NCBI RefSeq assembly: GCF_039521745.1
Contig: NZ_BAAACT010000148.1
Strand: one strand, 5' to 3'
Length of the DNA stretch: 64,000 bases
Source of the DNA: Faecalicatena contorta
GTDB taxonomy: Bacteria > Bacillota > Clostridia > Lachnospirales > Lachnospiraceae
The position numbers and the translations under genes are program-made. The notes under the pieces were generated by a model. It was not told the origin of the DNA, searched no databases, and worked only from the letters and a program-made list of their open reading frames with translations. This document shows positions 27,019 through 36,095 of the stretch, piece by piece (position 1 is the first letter of the stretch; each line of letters begins with the position of its first letter).

Positions 27019-29265
27019 ATGAGCAGTAGTGAATCACAGATTATCAGAACCGAATATTCCGAGGTTATGAAAAAATCTTATATCGATTACGCCATGAGCG
27101 TGATCATTGCCAGAGCCCTGCCGGATGTGAGGGACGGACTGAAGCCGGTGCAGCGCAGGACCCTGTACGACATGTATGAACTTGGTATCCGTTATGACAA
27201 ACCCTACAGGAAGTGCGCCAGAATCGTAGGCGATACCATGGGTAAGTACCACCCCCACGGAGACAGTTCCATATACGAATCGCTTGTGGTCATGGCGCAG
27301 GATTTCAAAAAAGGAATGATTCTTGTAGACGGACACGGTAACTTCGGTTCCATCGAGGGGGATGGGGCTGCCGCCATGCGTTATACAGAGGCCAGGCTGG
27401 CCAAGTTTACCCAGGAGGCTTATCTGGGGGATCTGGACAAGAATATTATCGATTTTGGGCCAAACTTTGATGAGACCGAAAAAGAGCCGCTTGTGCTTCC
27501 GGTGCGTGTACCCAACCTCCTGATTAATGGGGCGGAGGGAATCGCAGTGGGAATGGCAACCAGCATTCCCACCCATAATCTCTGCGAGGTGCTGGACGCC
27601 GTAAAGGCATATATGAAGAATGACCAGATCAGCACAAAACAGCTGATGAAATACATGAAAGGCCCTGATTTTCCGACCGGAGGCATCGTTGTCAATAAAG
27701 ACGACCTGCTGAACATCTATGAGACTGGGCAGGGCAAGATCAAAGTCCGGGGAAAAGTAGAGGTAGAGGAACAAAAAGGCGGCAAGAAACTGCTGGTAAT
27801 AACAGAGATCCCTTATACCATGATCGGAAGCGGTATCGGAAAGTTCCTGAATGATGTCTGTGGTCTGGTGGAGTCCAAGAAGACCAGTGATATTGTGGAC
27901 ATTTCAAACCAGTCTTCTAAGGAAGGTATCCGGATTGTACTGGAGCTGAAAAAAGGGGCGGATGTTGAGAACCTGAAAAACATGCTCTACAAGAAGACAA
28001 GGCTGGAAGATACCTTTGGCGTAAACATGCTGGCGGTAGCCAATGACAGACCTGAGACGCTGGGACTCAAAGCAATCATTGAACATCATGTGGATTTCCA
28101 GTTTGAGCTGATGACAAGAAAGTACACCACCATGCTTGCCAAAGAGCAGGAAAAGAGTGAAGTGCAGGAAGGCCTGATCAAAGCCTGCGATGTCATCGAC
28201 CTGATCATAGAGATCCTGCGTGGAAGTAAATCTGTAAAAGATGCCCGTGCCTGCCTGGTAAGCGGTGTGACCGAGAATATCAAATTCAAGTCCAGTATTT
28301 CCAAAAAAATGGCCGCTCTTCTAAGGTTTACTGAGCGTCAGGCGACAGCAATCCTGGAAATGCGTCTCTACAAGCTGATCGGCTTGGAGATCGAGGCCCT
28401 TCAGAAAGAGCACGAAGAGACCTTGAAAAATATTACGCTCTATGAGGATATACTGAACAATTACGACTCCATGGCGAATCTGATTATGGAAGAGCTGGAT
28501 TCTTATAAGAAAGAATATGGCAGAAAACGCCGCACCGCAATCGAGAACGCGGAGGAAGCGGTTTTCGAGGAAAAGAAAATAGAAGAACAGGAAGTGGTAT
28601 TCCTAATGGACCGCTTTGGATATGCAAAGACCGTAGATGTCACTACTTACGAACGGAACAAAGAGGCGGCTGACAGCGAGAATAAGTACGTAGTCCACTG
28701 CATGAACACCGGTAAAATCTGTATTTTCACCGATACGGGCAAAATGCATCAGGCCAAGGTTCTGGACCTGCCCTACGGAAAGTTCAGAGACAAAGGGACT
28801 CCGATTGATAACCTGACAAACTATTCCAGCAGCGAAGAGCAGATCGTCATGGTCTGTGATGCTGAACAAATGCGTTTTGCAAAACTGCTGTTTGCCACAA
28901 AACAGGGTATGATCAAAAAGGTAGAAGGAACGGAGTTCCAAGTGGCAAAGCGGACCATAGCAGCCACAAAGCTGCAGGATGAAGATGCACTGATTCATGT
29001 TAGCGTAGTAACCGAAAACCAAAATATCGTCCTTCAGACAAAAGGAGGATATTTCCTGAGATTCCCGGCAGATGATATCCCGGAGAAAAAGAAGGGTGCG
29101 GTTGGCGTTAGAGGAATTAAGCTCCAGAAAAAAGATGAGCTGGAGAACGTGTACTTGTTTGAAGAAGGAACGGAACAGAAGATTGTCTATGGTGAAAAAG
29201 AAGTGACACTGAACTGGCTGAGACAGGCTAGAAGAGATACTCTGGGGACAAAGAGCCGTAATTAG
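27019..29265 (+). CDS. parC: type II topoisomerase cleavage subunit (ParC/GyrA-type)
   Basis: A 748-residue A subunit. The catalytic tyrosine is in AAMRYTEARL, and the quinolone region reads HPHGDSSIYESLV, with wild-type Ser and a Glu at the second hot spot as in ParC. The C-terminal beta-pinwheel is present (FRDKGTPIDNL, FATKQGMIKK, KKKGAVGVRGIKL), but no QRRGGKG-type GyrA box is seen, arguing for topoisomerase IV. The domain is shorter than in typical GyrA. The start has AGAGGAGATAG. No clear terminator follows. Confidence 0.82.
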   Translation: MSSSESQIIRTEYSEVMKKSYIDYAMSVIIARALPDVRDGLKPVQRRTLYDMYELGIRYDKPYRKCARIVGDTMGKYHPHGDSSIYESLVVMAQDFKKGMILVDGHGNFGSIEGDGAAAMRYTEARLAKFTQEAYLGDLDKNIIDFGPNFDETEKEPLVLPVRVPNLLINGAEGIAVGMATSIPTHNLCEVLDAVKAYMKNDQISTKQLMKYMKGPDFPTGGIVVNKDDLLNIYETGQGKIKVRGKVEVEEQKGGKKLLVITEIPYTMIGSGIGKFLNDVCGLVESKKTSDIVDISNQSSKEGIRIVLELKKGADVENLKNMLYKKTRLEDTFGVNMLAVANDRPETLGLKAIIEHHVDFQFELMTRKYTTMLAKEQEKSEVQEGLIKACDVIDLIIEILRGSKSVKDARACLVSGVTENIKFKSSISKKMAALLRFTERQATAILEMRLYKLIGLEIEALQKEHEETLKNITLYEDILNNYDSMANLIMEELDSYKKEYGRKRRTAIENAEEAVFEEKKIEEQEVVFLMDRFGYAKTVDVTTYERNKEAADSENKYVVHCMNTGKICIFTDTGKMHQAKVLDLPYGKFRDKGTPIDNLTNYSSSEEQIVMVCDAEQMRFAKLLFATKQGMIKKVEGTEFQVAKRTIAATKLQDEDALIHVSVVTENQNIVLQTKGGYFLRFPADDIPEKKKGAVGVRGIKLQKKDELENVYLFEEGTEQKIVYGEKEVTLNWLRQARRDTLGTKSRN

Positions 29266-29514
29266 AGCTTGATTCATACAAAAACTTTATAGTGACTGCC
29301 ATAAAATTGAACTACAAACTGCTTGTTTGTAAATACGGCACATATTATAATTGTCTTACGATCTTGGGATATAATCTGGTAATTGCGTTGAGATGTCAAA
29401 ACGTAGATGGAGTCTAACGGCGTAATTACATAAGGTATGTTGGGGTACAAGGTATGTTTATCAAACAATATGGCGTATTTAAGGGAAAAAATCACAACGA
29501 AAGGATGTTATTTT

Positions 29515-30072
29515 ATGGTAGAAAAAGAATTATTAAATGCAATATCGGATATGATGGATACTAAATTTGATGAATTTAAAACGAATTTAGTGACAAAGGA
29601 CGACATAGCGAATATGGCGACGAAGGACGACATAGCGAATATGGCGACAAAGGACGACATAGCGAATATGGCGACGAAGGACGACATAGCGAATATGGCG
29701 ACAAAGGACGACATAGCGAATATGGCGACGAAGGACGACATAGCGAATATGGCGACGAAGGACGACATAGCGAATATGGCGACAAAGGACGACATAGCGA
29801 ATATGGCGACGAAGGACGACATAGTAAATATGGCGACAAAGGACGATATAGCCTGTATATGGAAAGTAATTGCTAAGCTGCCTACCAAAGCTGACTTAAG
29901 GGAAGTTGAGAACAACGTTCTTACCGAAGTAGACAGAGTACAGGAGATTGGTACAAGATATTACAATGAAGTAAAGAAGGAGATGAGCCAGCTGAGAGCA
30001 GAAGTCAGGTCATATCAAATGGGCAGCTTAAAGCTTAGAGTTGATAGATTGGAAAGAATGCTCGAACTGTAG
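29515..30072 (+). CDS. hypothetical coiled-coil protein with ten 9-residue repeats
   Basis: A 185-residue protein of unknown function. A short N-terminal helix (MVEKELLNAISDMMDTKFDEFKTNLV) leads into ten TKDDI-type units of 9 residues (consensus MATKDDIAN), then a charged coiled coil rich in Glu, Lys and Arg. No signal peptide or membrane span. It resembles the loosely defined clostridial proteins with TKDDI repeats. The start at 29515 follows GAAAGGATG; an upstream in-frame ATG at 29437 has no good site. It is A/T-richer than its neighbours. It sits between the topoisomerase and rimP operons, with no functional link that I can support. Confidence 0.6.
   Translation: MVEKELLNAISDMMDTKFDEFKTNLVTKDDIANMATKDDIANMATKDDIANMATKDDIANMATKDDIANMATKDDIANMATKDDIANMATKDDIANMATKDDIVNMATKDDIACIWKVIAKLPTKADLREVENNVLTEVDRVQEIGTRYYNEVKKEMSQLRAEVRSYQMGSLKLRVDRLERMLEL
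29593..29862 (+). repeat. ten tandem 27-bp in-frame repeats
   Basis: Ten 27-bp units encode TKDDIANMA-type 9-mers. Units are almost identical; most differ only at the third base of the first codon (ACA or ACG), roughly alternating, which suggests that pairs (54 bp) were copied. Unit 9 has GTA for GCG (IVN) and unit 10 degenerates to IACIW. Near identity at the DNA level implies recent expansion; a 27-bp step keeps the reading frame. Confidence 0.95.
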
Positions 30073-30110
30073 GAGCTACTTATTTTACGATGTAACAGTA
30101 ACTGTTCAGA

Positions 30111-30140
30111 CCATGCCGTGCACTCCGCTGCACGGCATGG
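30111..30140. repeat. perfect 12-bp palindrome in the rimP upstream gap
   Basis: CCATGCCGTGCA (30111-30122) pairs perfectly with TGCACGGCATGG (30129-30140) around CTCCGC. There is no U-tract. It lies in the 324-bp gap before rimP, which also holds a promoter and an attenuator-like hairpin. Confidence 0.65.
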
Positions 30141-30175
30141 AGCCAATAGGACAATGTTATTTCTTGAAATCCTCC

Positions 30176-30204
30176 TTGCATTTACCAAAAAAAGGTGTTA
30201 TACT
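30176..30204 (+). promoter_or_regulatory. sigma-A promoter of the rimP-nusA-infB operon
   Basis: TTGCAT (30176-30181), 17-bp spacer, TATACT (30199-30204). Predicted start near 30211. It lies about 190 bp before rimP, leaving a long leader that begins with a hairpin at 30232-30259. Confidence 0.65.
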
Positions 30205-30231
30205 CAATGATAGTTACATAAGGAACCCGGC

Positions 30232-30264
30232 AGAAGAGTGAACGAAAGTTCACTCTTCTTTGTT
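30232..30264 (+). terminator. attenuator-like hairpin in the rimP-nusA leader
   Basis: A perfect 12-bp stem (AGAAGAGTGAAC / GTTCACTCTTCT) with a GAAA tetraloop is followed by a broken U-tract (TTTGTTG). It lies about 20 nt after the predicted start and 133 bp before rimP. Stem plus an imperfect U-tract is the profile of NusA-dependent terminators, and nusA is the second gene of this operon. Confidence 0.6.
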
Positions 30265-30396
30265 GCTAAGGATGCAGCATCGCAGTTTATACAAAACCGC
30301 TTATGACCGGAAAGCTTATTATAACAGTTTTGTTACCTTGTTGAACATAGGCAGTTCAATAAGTATAAAAAACAATGCAGAGAAAGGAAGTATAGT

Positions 30397-30864
30397 GTGT
30401 CGAGAAGAGAACAGTATGAACAGCAGACCGAGGAACTTATGATACCGATTGTTACGGAGTTCGGGTTTGAACTGGTGGATGTAGAATATGTAAAAGAGGC
30501 CGGAACGTGGTATCTGCGTGCTTATATTGATAAGCCGGGGGGGATTACCGTGGATGACTGTGAGGCAGTCAGCAGGAAGTTCTCAGATATTCTGGATGAA
30601 AAGGATTATATTGAAGATACTTATATTTTTGAGGTGAGTTCCCCAGGGCTGGGCAGGCCGCTTAAGAAAGAAAAAGATTTTAAACGCAGTCTGGGTGAAG
30701 AGGTCGAAATAAAAACATACCGGGCCATCAACAGACAGAAAGAATTCGTTGGAATCTTGAAGGATTACGACAAAGACACTGTGACGATAGAGTATGAGGA
30801 TGAAACGTCACAGGTATTTGATAAAAGTGAAATTGCGCTTATCCGTTTGGCTTTGGATTTTTAA
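30397..30864 (+). CDS. rimP: ribosome maturation factor RimP
   Basis: A 155-residue factor needed for maturation of the 30S subunit. It has the usual two domains: an N-terminal alpha/beta part ending FEVSSPGLGRPLKKEKDF and a C-terminal SH3-like barrel. The GTG start at 30397 follows AGAAAGGAAG. First gene of the nusA-infB operon, as in other Firmicutes; nusA follows 17 bp later. Confidence 0.94.
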   Translation: MSRREQYEQQTEELMIPIVTEFGFELVDVEYVKEAGTWYLRAYIDKPGGITVDDCEAVSRKFSDILDEKDYIEDTYIFEVSSPGLGRPLKKEKDFKRSLGEEVEIKTYRAINRQKEFVGILKDYDKDTVTIEYEDETSQVFDKSEIALIRLALDF

Positions 30865-30881
30865 TTTAGGAGGAAATAATA

Positions 30882-32105
30882 ATGAATACAGAATTATTGG
30901 AAGCATTGAATATTCTTGAACAGGAAAAAAACATCAGTAAAGATACAATGATGGATGCAATCGAGAATTCTCTTATCAGTGCGTGTAAGAACCATTTTGG
31001 GACGGCTGAGAATATCAAGGTGATCATGGACCGTGAAACCTGCGATTATGCAGTATATGCCGAAAAAGAAGTGGTTGAGGAAGTATTTGACCCGGCATTG
31101 GAAATCAGCCTGGAGGATGCAGAACAGATTGATTCGGCTCTCCAGATCGGAGATATCGCGCAGATCCCGATCGAATCAAAGTCCTTCGGGAGAATCGCAA
31201 CCCAGAATGCAAAGAACCTCATTCTTCAAAAGATCAGGGAAGAAGAACGTAAGGTTGTGTACGATCAGTATTTTGAGAAAGAAAAAGATATTGTGACTGG
31301 AATTGTTCAACGTTATGTGGGAAGAAATATCAGCATCAACCTAGGAAGAGCAGACGCCATGCTGACGGAGAATGAACAGGTAAAAGGCGAGGTATTTAAG
31401 CCGACTGAAAGAATTAAACTATACGTAGTAGAGGTCAAGAACACACCGAAGGGACCAAAGATCCTGGTGTCCAGAACCCATCCGGAACTCGTGAAGCGCC
31501 TGTTTGAGGCGGAAGTGGCAGAGGTAAAGGATGGCACGGTGGAGATCAAGAGCATTGCCCGTGAAGCCGGATCACGTACAAAGATGGCTGTATGGTCTAA
31601 CGATGAAAATGTAGATCCTGTAGGAGCATGTGTCGGGATGAACGGGGCAAGAGTCAACGCGGTTGTCAACGAGCTGCGTGGAGAGAAGATCGATATTATC
31701 AACTGGAGCGATAACCCGGCTTTATTGATTGAAAATGCACTGAGCCCGGCCAAGGTGATTTCTGTTATGGCGGATCCGGATGAAAAAGCGGCAAGCGTAA
31801 TCGTACCTGATTACCAGTTGTCGCTGGCAATCGGAAAAGAAGGCCAGAATGCAAGGCTTGCGGCGCGCTTGACCGGATATAAAATCGATATTAAGAGTGA
31901 AACGCAGGCAATTGAGTCAGGAGAACTTCCTGAAGATTATATGGAACAGATGGCGATGATGGAAGAAGGCTACGATGGCAGTTACGAGGAAGAGTATCCG
32001 CAGGAGTATGAAGTAGACTATGAAGAGCCGTTTGTGGAAGATACAGAAGAACCGTCTGTTGAAGACTATGGGGAAATAGAATTCATCGAGACCGAAGATG
32101 AATAA
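30882..32105 (+). CDS. nusA: transcription termination/antitermination factor NusA
   Basis: A 407-residue RNA polymerase-binding factor that promotes pausing and intrinsic termination. Domains: N-terminal polymerase-binding helices (1-125), S1 (GIVQRYVGRNISINLG, ~135-200), then two KH domains (DPVGACVGMNGARVNAV; LAIGKEGQNARLAARL). The C-terminal ~55 residues are strongly acidic (Glu/Asp/Tyr-rich), which is longer than in Bacillus. The start follows TTAGGAGG. It may regulate its own operon through the leader hairpin at 30232. Confidence 0.96.
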   Translation: MNTELLEALNILEQEKNISKDTMMDAIENSLISACKNHFGTAENIKVIMDRETCDYAVYAEKEVVEEVFDPALEISLEDAEQIDSALQIGDIAQIPIESKSFGRIATQNAKNLILQKIREEERKVVYDQYFEKEKDIVTGIVQRYVGRNISINLGRADAMLTENEQVKGEVFKPTERIKLYVVEVKNTPKGPKILVSRTHPELVKRLFEAEVAEVKDGTVEIKSIAREAGSRTKMAVWSNDENVDPVGACVGMNGARVNAVVNELRGEKIDIINWSDNPALLIENALSPAKVISVMADPDEKAASVIVPDYQLSLAIGKEGQNARLAARLTGYKIDIKSETQAIESGELPEDYMEQMAMMEEGYDGSYEEEYPQEYEVDYEEPFVEDTEEPSVEDYGEIEFIETEDE

Positions 32106-32128
32106 TAACCTTATGAGAGGTGGAATAA

Positions 32129-32404
32129 TTGAGCAATAGGAAGATACCGATGCGCAAATGCGTTGGCTGCGGCGAGATGAAGCCGAAGAAAGAGATGCTG
32201 CGCGTTCTGCGCACTACAGAAGAAGAATTTGTACTGGATGCTACCGGAAAAAAGAATGGGCGCGGCGCCTATCTGTGCTGCTCAAAAGATTGTTTTTTGA
32301 AAGCAGTGAAGAACAAAGGGCTGGAGCGTTCTTTTAAGCAGGCAATTCCTGCGGAAGTATATGAGCGCCTGGAAAAGGAGATGAATGAGATTGATACAGA
32401 GTAA
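32129..32404 (+). CDS. rnpM: YlxR/RnpM family RNA-binding protein
   Basis: A 91-residue basic protein. It has RKCVGCGEMKPKKEMLRVLR and NGRGAYLCC, the YlxR signature. The B. subtilis member was shown to bind the RNA subunit of RNase P and modulate it. TTG start at 32129, set by GAGAGGTGG. It lies between nusA and the L7Ae-like gene with a short overlap into the latter. Confidence 0.88.
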   Translation: MSNRKIPMRKCVGCGEMKPKKEMLRVLRTTEEEFVLDATGKKNGRGAYLCCSKDCFLKAVKNKGLERSFKQAIPAEVYERLEKEMNEIDTE

Positions 32405-32714
32405 AGCTTTATCTCTGGTCGGGCTTGCTACTAAGGCAGGAAAGACAGTGAGCGGTGAGTTTATGACGGAAAAGGAAGTGAAGTCGGGGAAAGCCGCGCT
32501 TGTGATTGTCGCTGACGATGCGTCGGACAACACGAAAAAGAAGTTTCGTGATATGTGTGAATTTTATAAGGTTCCAATTTATTTTTACGCAGATAAAGAT
32601 ACCTTAGGGCATGCAATGGGAAAAGAGTTCCGTGCATCTCTGGCGATATTGGACGAAGGATTTGCAAAAGGAATTCGAAAACATTTTGAAACGAAAGACA
32701 ATACAATTGCATAA
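32385..32714 (+). CDS. L7Ae-family ribosomal/K-turn protein (YlxQ)
   Basis: A 109-residue member of the L7Ae/L30e fold (LVGLATKAGKTVSGEFMTEKEVKSGKAALVIVADDAS). The Bacillus YlxQ relatives bind kink-turn RNA. It overlaps the end of the rnpM gene by 20 bp; its AAAAGGAG site is inside that gene, implying coupled translation. Confidence 0.88.
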   Translation: MRLIQSKALSLVGLATKAGKTVSGEFMTEKEVKSGKAALVIVADDASDNTKKKFRDMCEFYKVPIYFYADKDTLGHAMGKEFRASLAILDEGFAKGIRKHFETKDNTIA

Positions 32715-32729
32715 GGGAGGTAGTTGAAT

Positions 32730-35684
32730 ATGACGAAAATGAGAGTATACGAACTGGCCAAGGAGCTGGGAATGGACAATAAAGAACTGATGGATATGCT
32801 GGAAAAGAAGAATGTAGAGGTGAAGACCCATATGAGTTCACTGGAAGACAATATAGTAAATGACATCAGAAAAAATGTTAAGAAAAGCGCGGATGCAGGA
32901 AGACACGTAGAGGCAGATAAGCCTGCCGAAGCGGCAAAACCGGCGGAAGAAGCGCCCAAAAAGAAGAATATCGTGCAGGTGTTCCGTCCGCAAAATTCTA
33001 AGAGCGGGAGCCGCATGCAGCAGGGAGGGCGCCAGGGCCAGCGCCCGCAGGGCGGTCATTCAGGCCAGCGTCCGGCGGGTTCAGCCCCTGGCCAGCGCCC
33101 GGCAGCGTCAGGCCAGCGCCCGGCAGGTTCCGCACCCGTACAGCGCCCCACAGGAAATACACCAGGTCAGCGCCCGGCACCGTCACAGCGCCCGGCAGGA
33201 AATACACCAGGCCAGCGCCCGGCAGGCCCGGCACCGTCACAGCGTCCGGCAGGAAATGTACTAGGCCAGCGCCCGGCAGGCACAGCACCGGCACAGCGTC
33301 CGGCAGGAAATGTATCAGGCCAGCGTCCAACAGGTTCCGCACCGTCACAGCGCCCGGCAGGAAATTCACAGGGACAGCGTCCGCAAGGAGGACAGCGTCC
33401 GGCTTATCAGGGAGGACAGCGTCAGCCATATCAGGGCAACCAGAGAAATTCTGGTTCTATGTCTTCACAGGAGACAAGACAAAATGGCGGCAATTCCTCT
33501 GACCAGAGAAATTCCGGTTACCAAAATCAGAGATACAACAACAACCGCGGCCAGCGGCCGGCTGGTGGACAGGGCGGAAACTTCGGCAGAAACCAGAACG
33601 GAGAAAGAAGCTATAATAACCAGGGCGGAGACAGAAATTATGGCGGCCAGGGCGGCAGAAATGTGGGCGGCGGCCAGCGCACTGGCAACGTCCCGTCCAG
33701 AGGTACGGAACGCCGTGACAGCAGAAGGGACGACAGAGATGCTATTCCAACACCATTAGTAGAACAACAGAAGGTGCAGAGGAATAAAGCAAAAGATAAA
33801 GAGAAAGACTATAAGAAAAAAGAATATAAAGACGGTGACTTTGACAGCAAGAACAAAAAGGGCAAACGCCAGAAACCTGCTGTGGAGGTTGTAAAACCGC
33901 AGCCGAAACCAGTTGAGAAGAAAGAAGAGATCAAACAAATTGTGCTTCCGGAGGTTCTGACAATCAAGGAACTCGCTGATAAGATGAAAATCGTACCTGC
34001 CGTAATTATTAAAAAACTTTTCCTTCAGGGTAAAGTTGTTACGGTGAATCAGGAAGTAGACTATGACACAGCAGAAGAAATCGCAATGGAATTTGACGTT
34101 CTCTGCGAAAAAGAGGTCGTGATCGATGTAATTGAAGAACTTCTCAAAGAAGAGGAAGAAGACGAAGGCGCTATGGTAAAACGTCCTCCGGTAGTATGTG
34201 TTATGGGTCATGTTGACCATGGTAAGACATCGCTTCTGGATGCAATCCGCCATACAAATGTCATTGGCCGAGAGGCGGGCGGAATCACACAGCACATTGG
34301 TGCTTATGTAGTAGAGGCAAACGGTGAAAAAATCACATTCCTGGATACACCGGGACACGAGGCATTTACAGCTATGCGTATGAGGGGGGCTAACTCCACA
34401 GATATTGCCATTTTGGTGGTAGCTGCCGACGACGGCGTAATGCCGCAGACCGTAGAGGCAATTAACCATGCCAAAGCAGCAGGCATTGAGATTATCGTTG
34501 CTATCAATAAGATTGATAAGCCAAGCGCAAATATTGACAGGGTAAAACAAGAACTGGCAGAATATGAGCTCATTCCGGAAGACTGGGGCGGCAGCACCAT
34601 CTTCGTGCCTGTATCTGCACATACAAAAGAGGGAATTACAGATCTGCTGGAGATGATTCTTCTAACAGCAGAGGTGATGGAACTGAAGGCGAATCCGGAC
34701 CGCTTTGCAAGAGGTCTTATCATCGAAGCAGAGTTGGATAAAGGGAAAGGATCCGTTGCAACTGTACTTGTACAGAAGGGGACGCTCCATGTGGGAGACG
34801 CTATCGCAGCGGGATCCGCACACGGTAAAGTCAGGGCGATGATGGATGATAAGGGCCGCAGAGTCAAAGAAGCCGGACCGTCTCAGCCGGTTGAGATACT
34901 CGGCCTGAACGACGTGCCGAATGCGGGCGAAGTGTTTGTGGGATGCGAGACCGAAAAAGAGGCAAGAAATTTTGCAGATACATTTATTTCCCAGAACAGA
35001 GTGAAGCTGCTGGATGACACCAAGGCGAAGATGTCACTGGATGATCTGTTTACGCAGATTAAGGAAGGAAACCTGAAAGAATTGAATATCGTTGTAAAAG
35101 CAGACGTACAGGGTTCTGTAGAGGCATTGAAACAAAGCCTGCTGAAGCTTTCCAATGATGAGGTGGTAATCAAAATTATCCATGGAGGAGTAGGCGCCAT
35201 CAATGAGTCAGATGTAATCCTGGCTTCCGCATCCAATGCAATTATCATTGGATTCAATGTAAGGCCGGATGCTACCGCAAAAGAGATTGCAGACCGCGAG
35301 GGCGTAGACTTGAGACTGTACAGAGTCATCTACAATGCAATCGAGGATGTGGAGGCTGCCATGAAGGGCATGCTGGATCCGATCTTTGAGGAGAAAGTAC
35401 TCGGCCACGCAGAAGTGCGTCAGACATTCAAGGCTTCCGGAGTCGGAACCATTGCTGGTTCCTACGTGCTGGACGGAACATTTGAGAGAAACTGTTCCGT
35501 ACGCCTTACACGCGATGGAATCGTAATCTTTGACGGACCACTGGCATCTCTGAAGCGTTTTAAAGATGATGTGAAGGAAGTAAGGACAGGATACGAGTGT
35601 GGCTTCGTATTCGAGAACTTTAATGATATTAAAGAAGGCGATCTTGTAGAGGCATACAAGATGGTGGAAATTGAAAGAAAATAA
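32730..35684 (+). CDS. infB: translation initiation factor IF-2
   Basis: A 984-residue GTPase that positions initiator fMet-tRNA and joins ribosomal subunits. The IF2-N motif (MRVYELAKELGMDNKELMDML) opens the protein. Residues ~100-235 are a low-complexity Pro/Gln/Arg linker with about sixteen QRP units, then a Gly/Asn/Arg-rich and a Lys-rich stretch. A second IF2-N-like module (LTIKELADKMKI) precedes the G domain: GHVDHGKT at 493-500, GGITQHIGAY, DTPGHEAF, NKID. Domains II-IV follow and end VEIERK. The ATG at 32730 follows AGGGAGG; the TTG at 32724 is less well placed. The linker is much longer than in many Firmicutes IF-2s. Confidence 0.97.
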   Translation: MTKMRVYELAKELGMDNKELMDMLEKKNVEVKTHMSSLEDNIVNDIRKNVKKSADAGRHVEADKPAEAAKPAEEAPKKKNIVQVFRPQNSKSGSRMQQGGRQGQRPQGGHSGQRPAGSAPGQRPAASGQRPAGSAPVQRPTGNTPGQRPAPSQRPAGNTPGQRPAGPAPSQRPAGNVLGQRPAGTAPAQRPAGNVSGQRPTGSAPSQRPAGNSQGQRPQGGQRPAYQGGQRQPYQGNQRNSGSMSSQETRQNGGNSSDQRNSGYQNQRYNNNRGQRPAGGQGGNFGRNQNGERSYNNQGGDRNYGGQGGRNVGGGQRTGNVPSRGTERRDSRRDDRDAIPTPLVEQQKVQRNKAKDKEKDYKKKEYKDGDFDSKNKKGKRQKPAVEVVKPQPKPVEKKEEIKQIVLPEVLTIKELADKMKIVPAVIIKKLFLQGKVVTVNQEVDYDTAEEIAMEFDVLCEKEVVIDVIEELLKEEEEDEGAMVKRPPVVCVMGHVDHGKTSLLDAIRHTNVIGREAGGITQHIGAYVVEANGEKITFLDTPGHEAFTAMRMRGANSTDIAILVVAADDGVMPQTVEAINHAKAAGIEIIVAINKIDKPSANIDRVKQELAEYELIPEDWGGSTIFVPVSAHTKEGITDLLEMILLTAEVMELKANPDRFARGLIIEAELDKGKGSVATVLVQKGTLHVGDAIAAGSAHGKVRAMMDDKGRRVKEAGPSQPVEILGLNDVPNAGEVFVGCETEKEARNFADTFISQNRVKLLDDTKAKMSLDDLFTQIKEGNLKELNIVVKADVQGSVEALKQSLLKLSNDEVVIKIIHGGVGAINESDVILASASNAIIIGFNVRPDATAKEIADREGVDLRLYRVIYNAIEDVEAAMKGMLDPIFEEKVLGHAEVRQTFKASGVGTIAGSYVLDGTFERNCSVRLTRDGIVIFDGPLASLKRFKDDVKEVRTGYECGFVFENFNDIKEGDLVEAYKMVEIERK
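33020..33435 (+). repeat. QRP-encoding degenerate repeats inside infB
   Basis: A GC-rich stretch of degenerate repeats built on GGCCAGCGCCCGGCAGG-like units encodes about sixteen QRP motifs (SGQRPAG, PSQRPAG and variants). DNA units vary more than in the 29593 array, so it is older. It also produces a spurious long open frame on the complementary strand. Confidence 0.85.
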
Positions 35685-35722
35685 AACCGTTTCGTTTACG
35701 GCGGCTATGTGAAGGAGCAATT

Positions 35723-36094
35723 ATGAGAAAAAACAGCATTAAAAATACACGGATTAATACAGAGGTTCAGCGTGAACTGAGCAACATACTGCGGGGAGGC
35801 ATCAAGGATCCGCGTGTGGCACCGATGACTTCCGTTGTAGCAGTAGAAGTGGCTCCTGACCTGAAGACCTGTAAAGCATATATCAGTGTGCTGGGAGACA
35901 AGAAGGCACAGGAGGATACAATCAAGGGGCTCCAAAGCGCCGAGGGGTATATCAGGCGCGAACTGGCCCGGACTATTAATATGAGAAACACGCCGGAAAT
36001 CCGGTTTATCATGGATCAGTCTATTGAATACGGCGTGAATATGAGTAAAAAGATTGATGAGCTGACCAGAGATTTGAAAGACGAGGCTGAATAA
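35723..36094 (+). CDS. rbfA: ribosome-binding factor A
   Basis: A 123-residue single KH-type domain protein for late 16S processing and cold growth. It shows RINTEVQRELSNILR, VAPDLKTCKAYISVLG and PEIRFIMDQSIEYG, all family hallmarks. The start follows GAAGGAGC. It lies between infB and nrnA as in Bacillus. Confidence 0.95.
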   Translation: MRKNSIKNTRINTEVQRELSNILRGGIKDPRVAPMTSVVAVEVAPDLKTCKAYISVLGDKKAQEDTIKGLQSAEGYIRRELARTINMRNTPEIRFIMDQSIEYGVNMSKKIDELTRDLKDEAE

Positions 36095-36095
36095 T

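Noticed and set aside
25079..29265. Calling the topoisomerase pair gyrB-gyrA
   Set aside because: The A subunit has no GyrA box and a ParC-like Glu in the quinolone region, and the pair is not beside dnaA/recF; topoisomerase IV is preferred, though not proven.
29508..29915. Minus-strand open frames with repeated SSFVAIFAM and LCRPSSPYS units
   Set aside because: They are the complement of the 27-bp tandem repeats; a repeat whose length is a multiple of three keeps several frames open.
32998..33429. Minus-strand open frame rich in LPGAGLV/FLPDAV opposite infB
   Set aside because: It mirrors the QRP repeats of the IF-2 linker; no independent coding signal.
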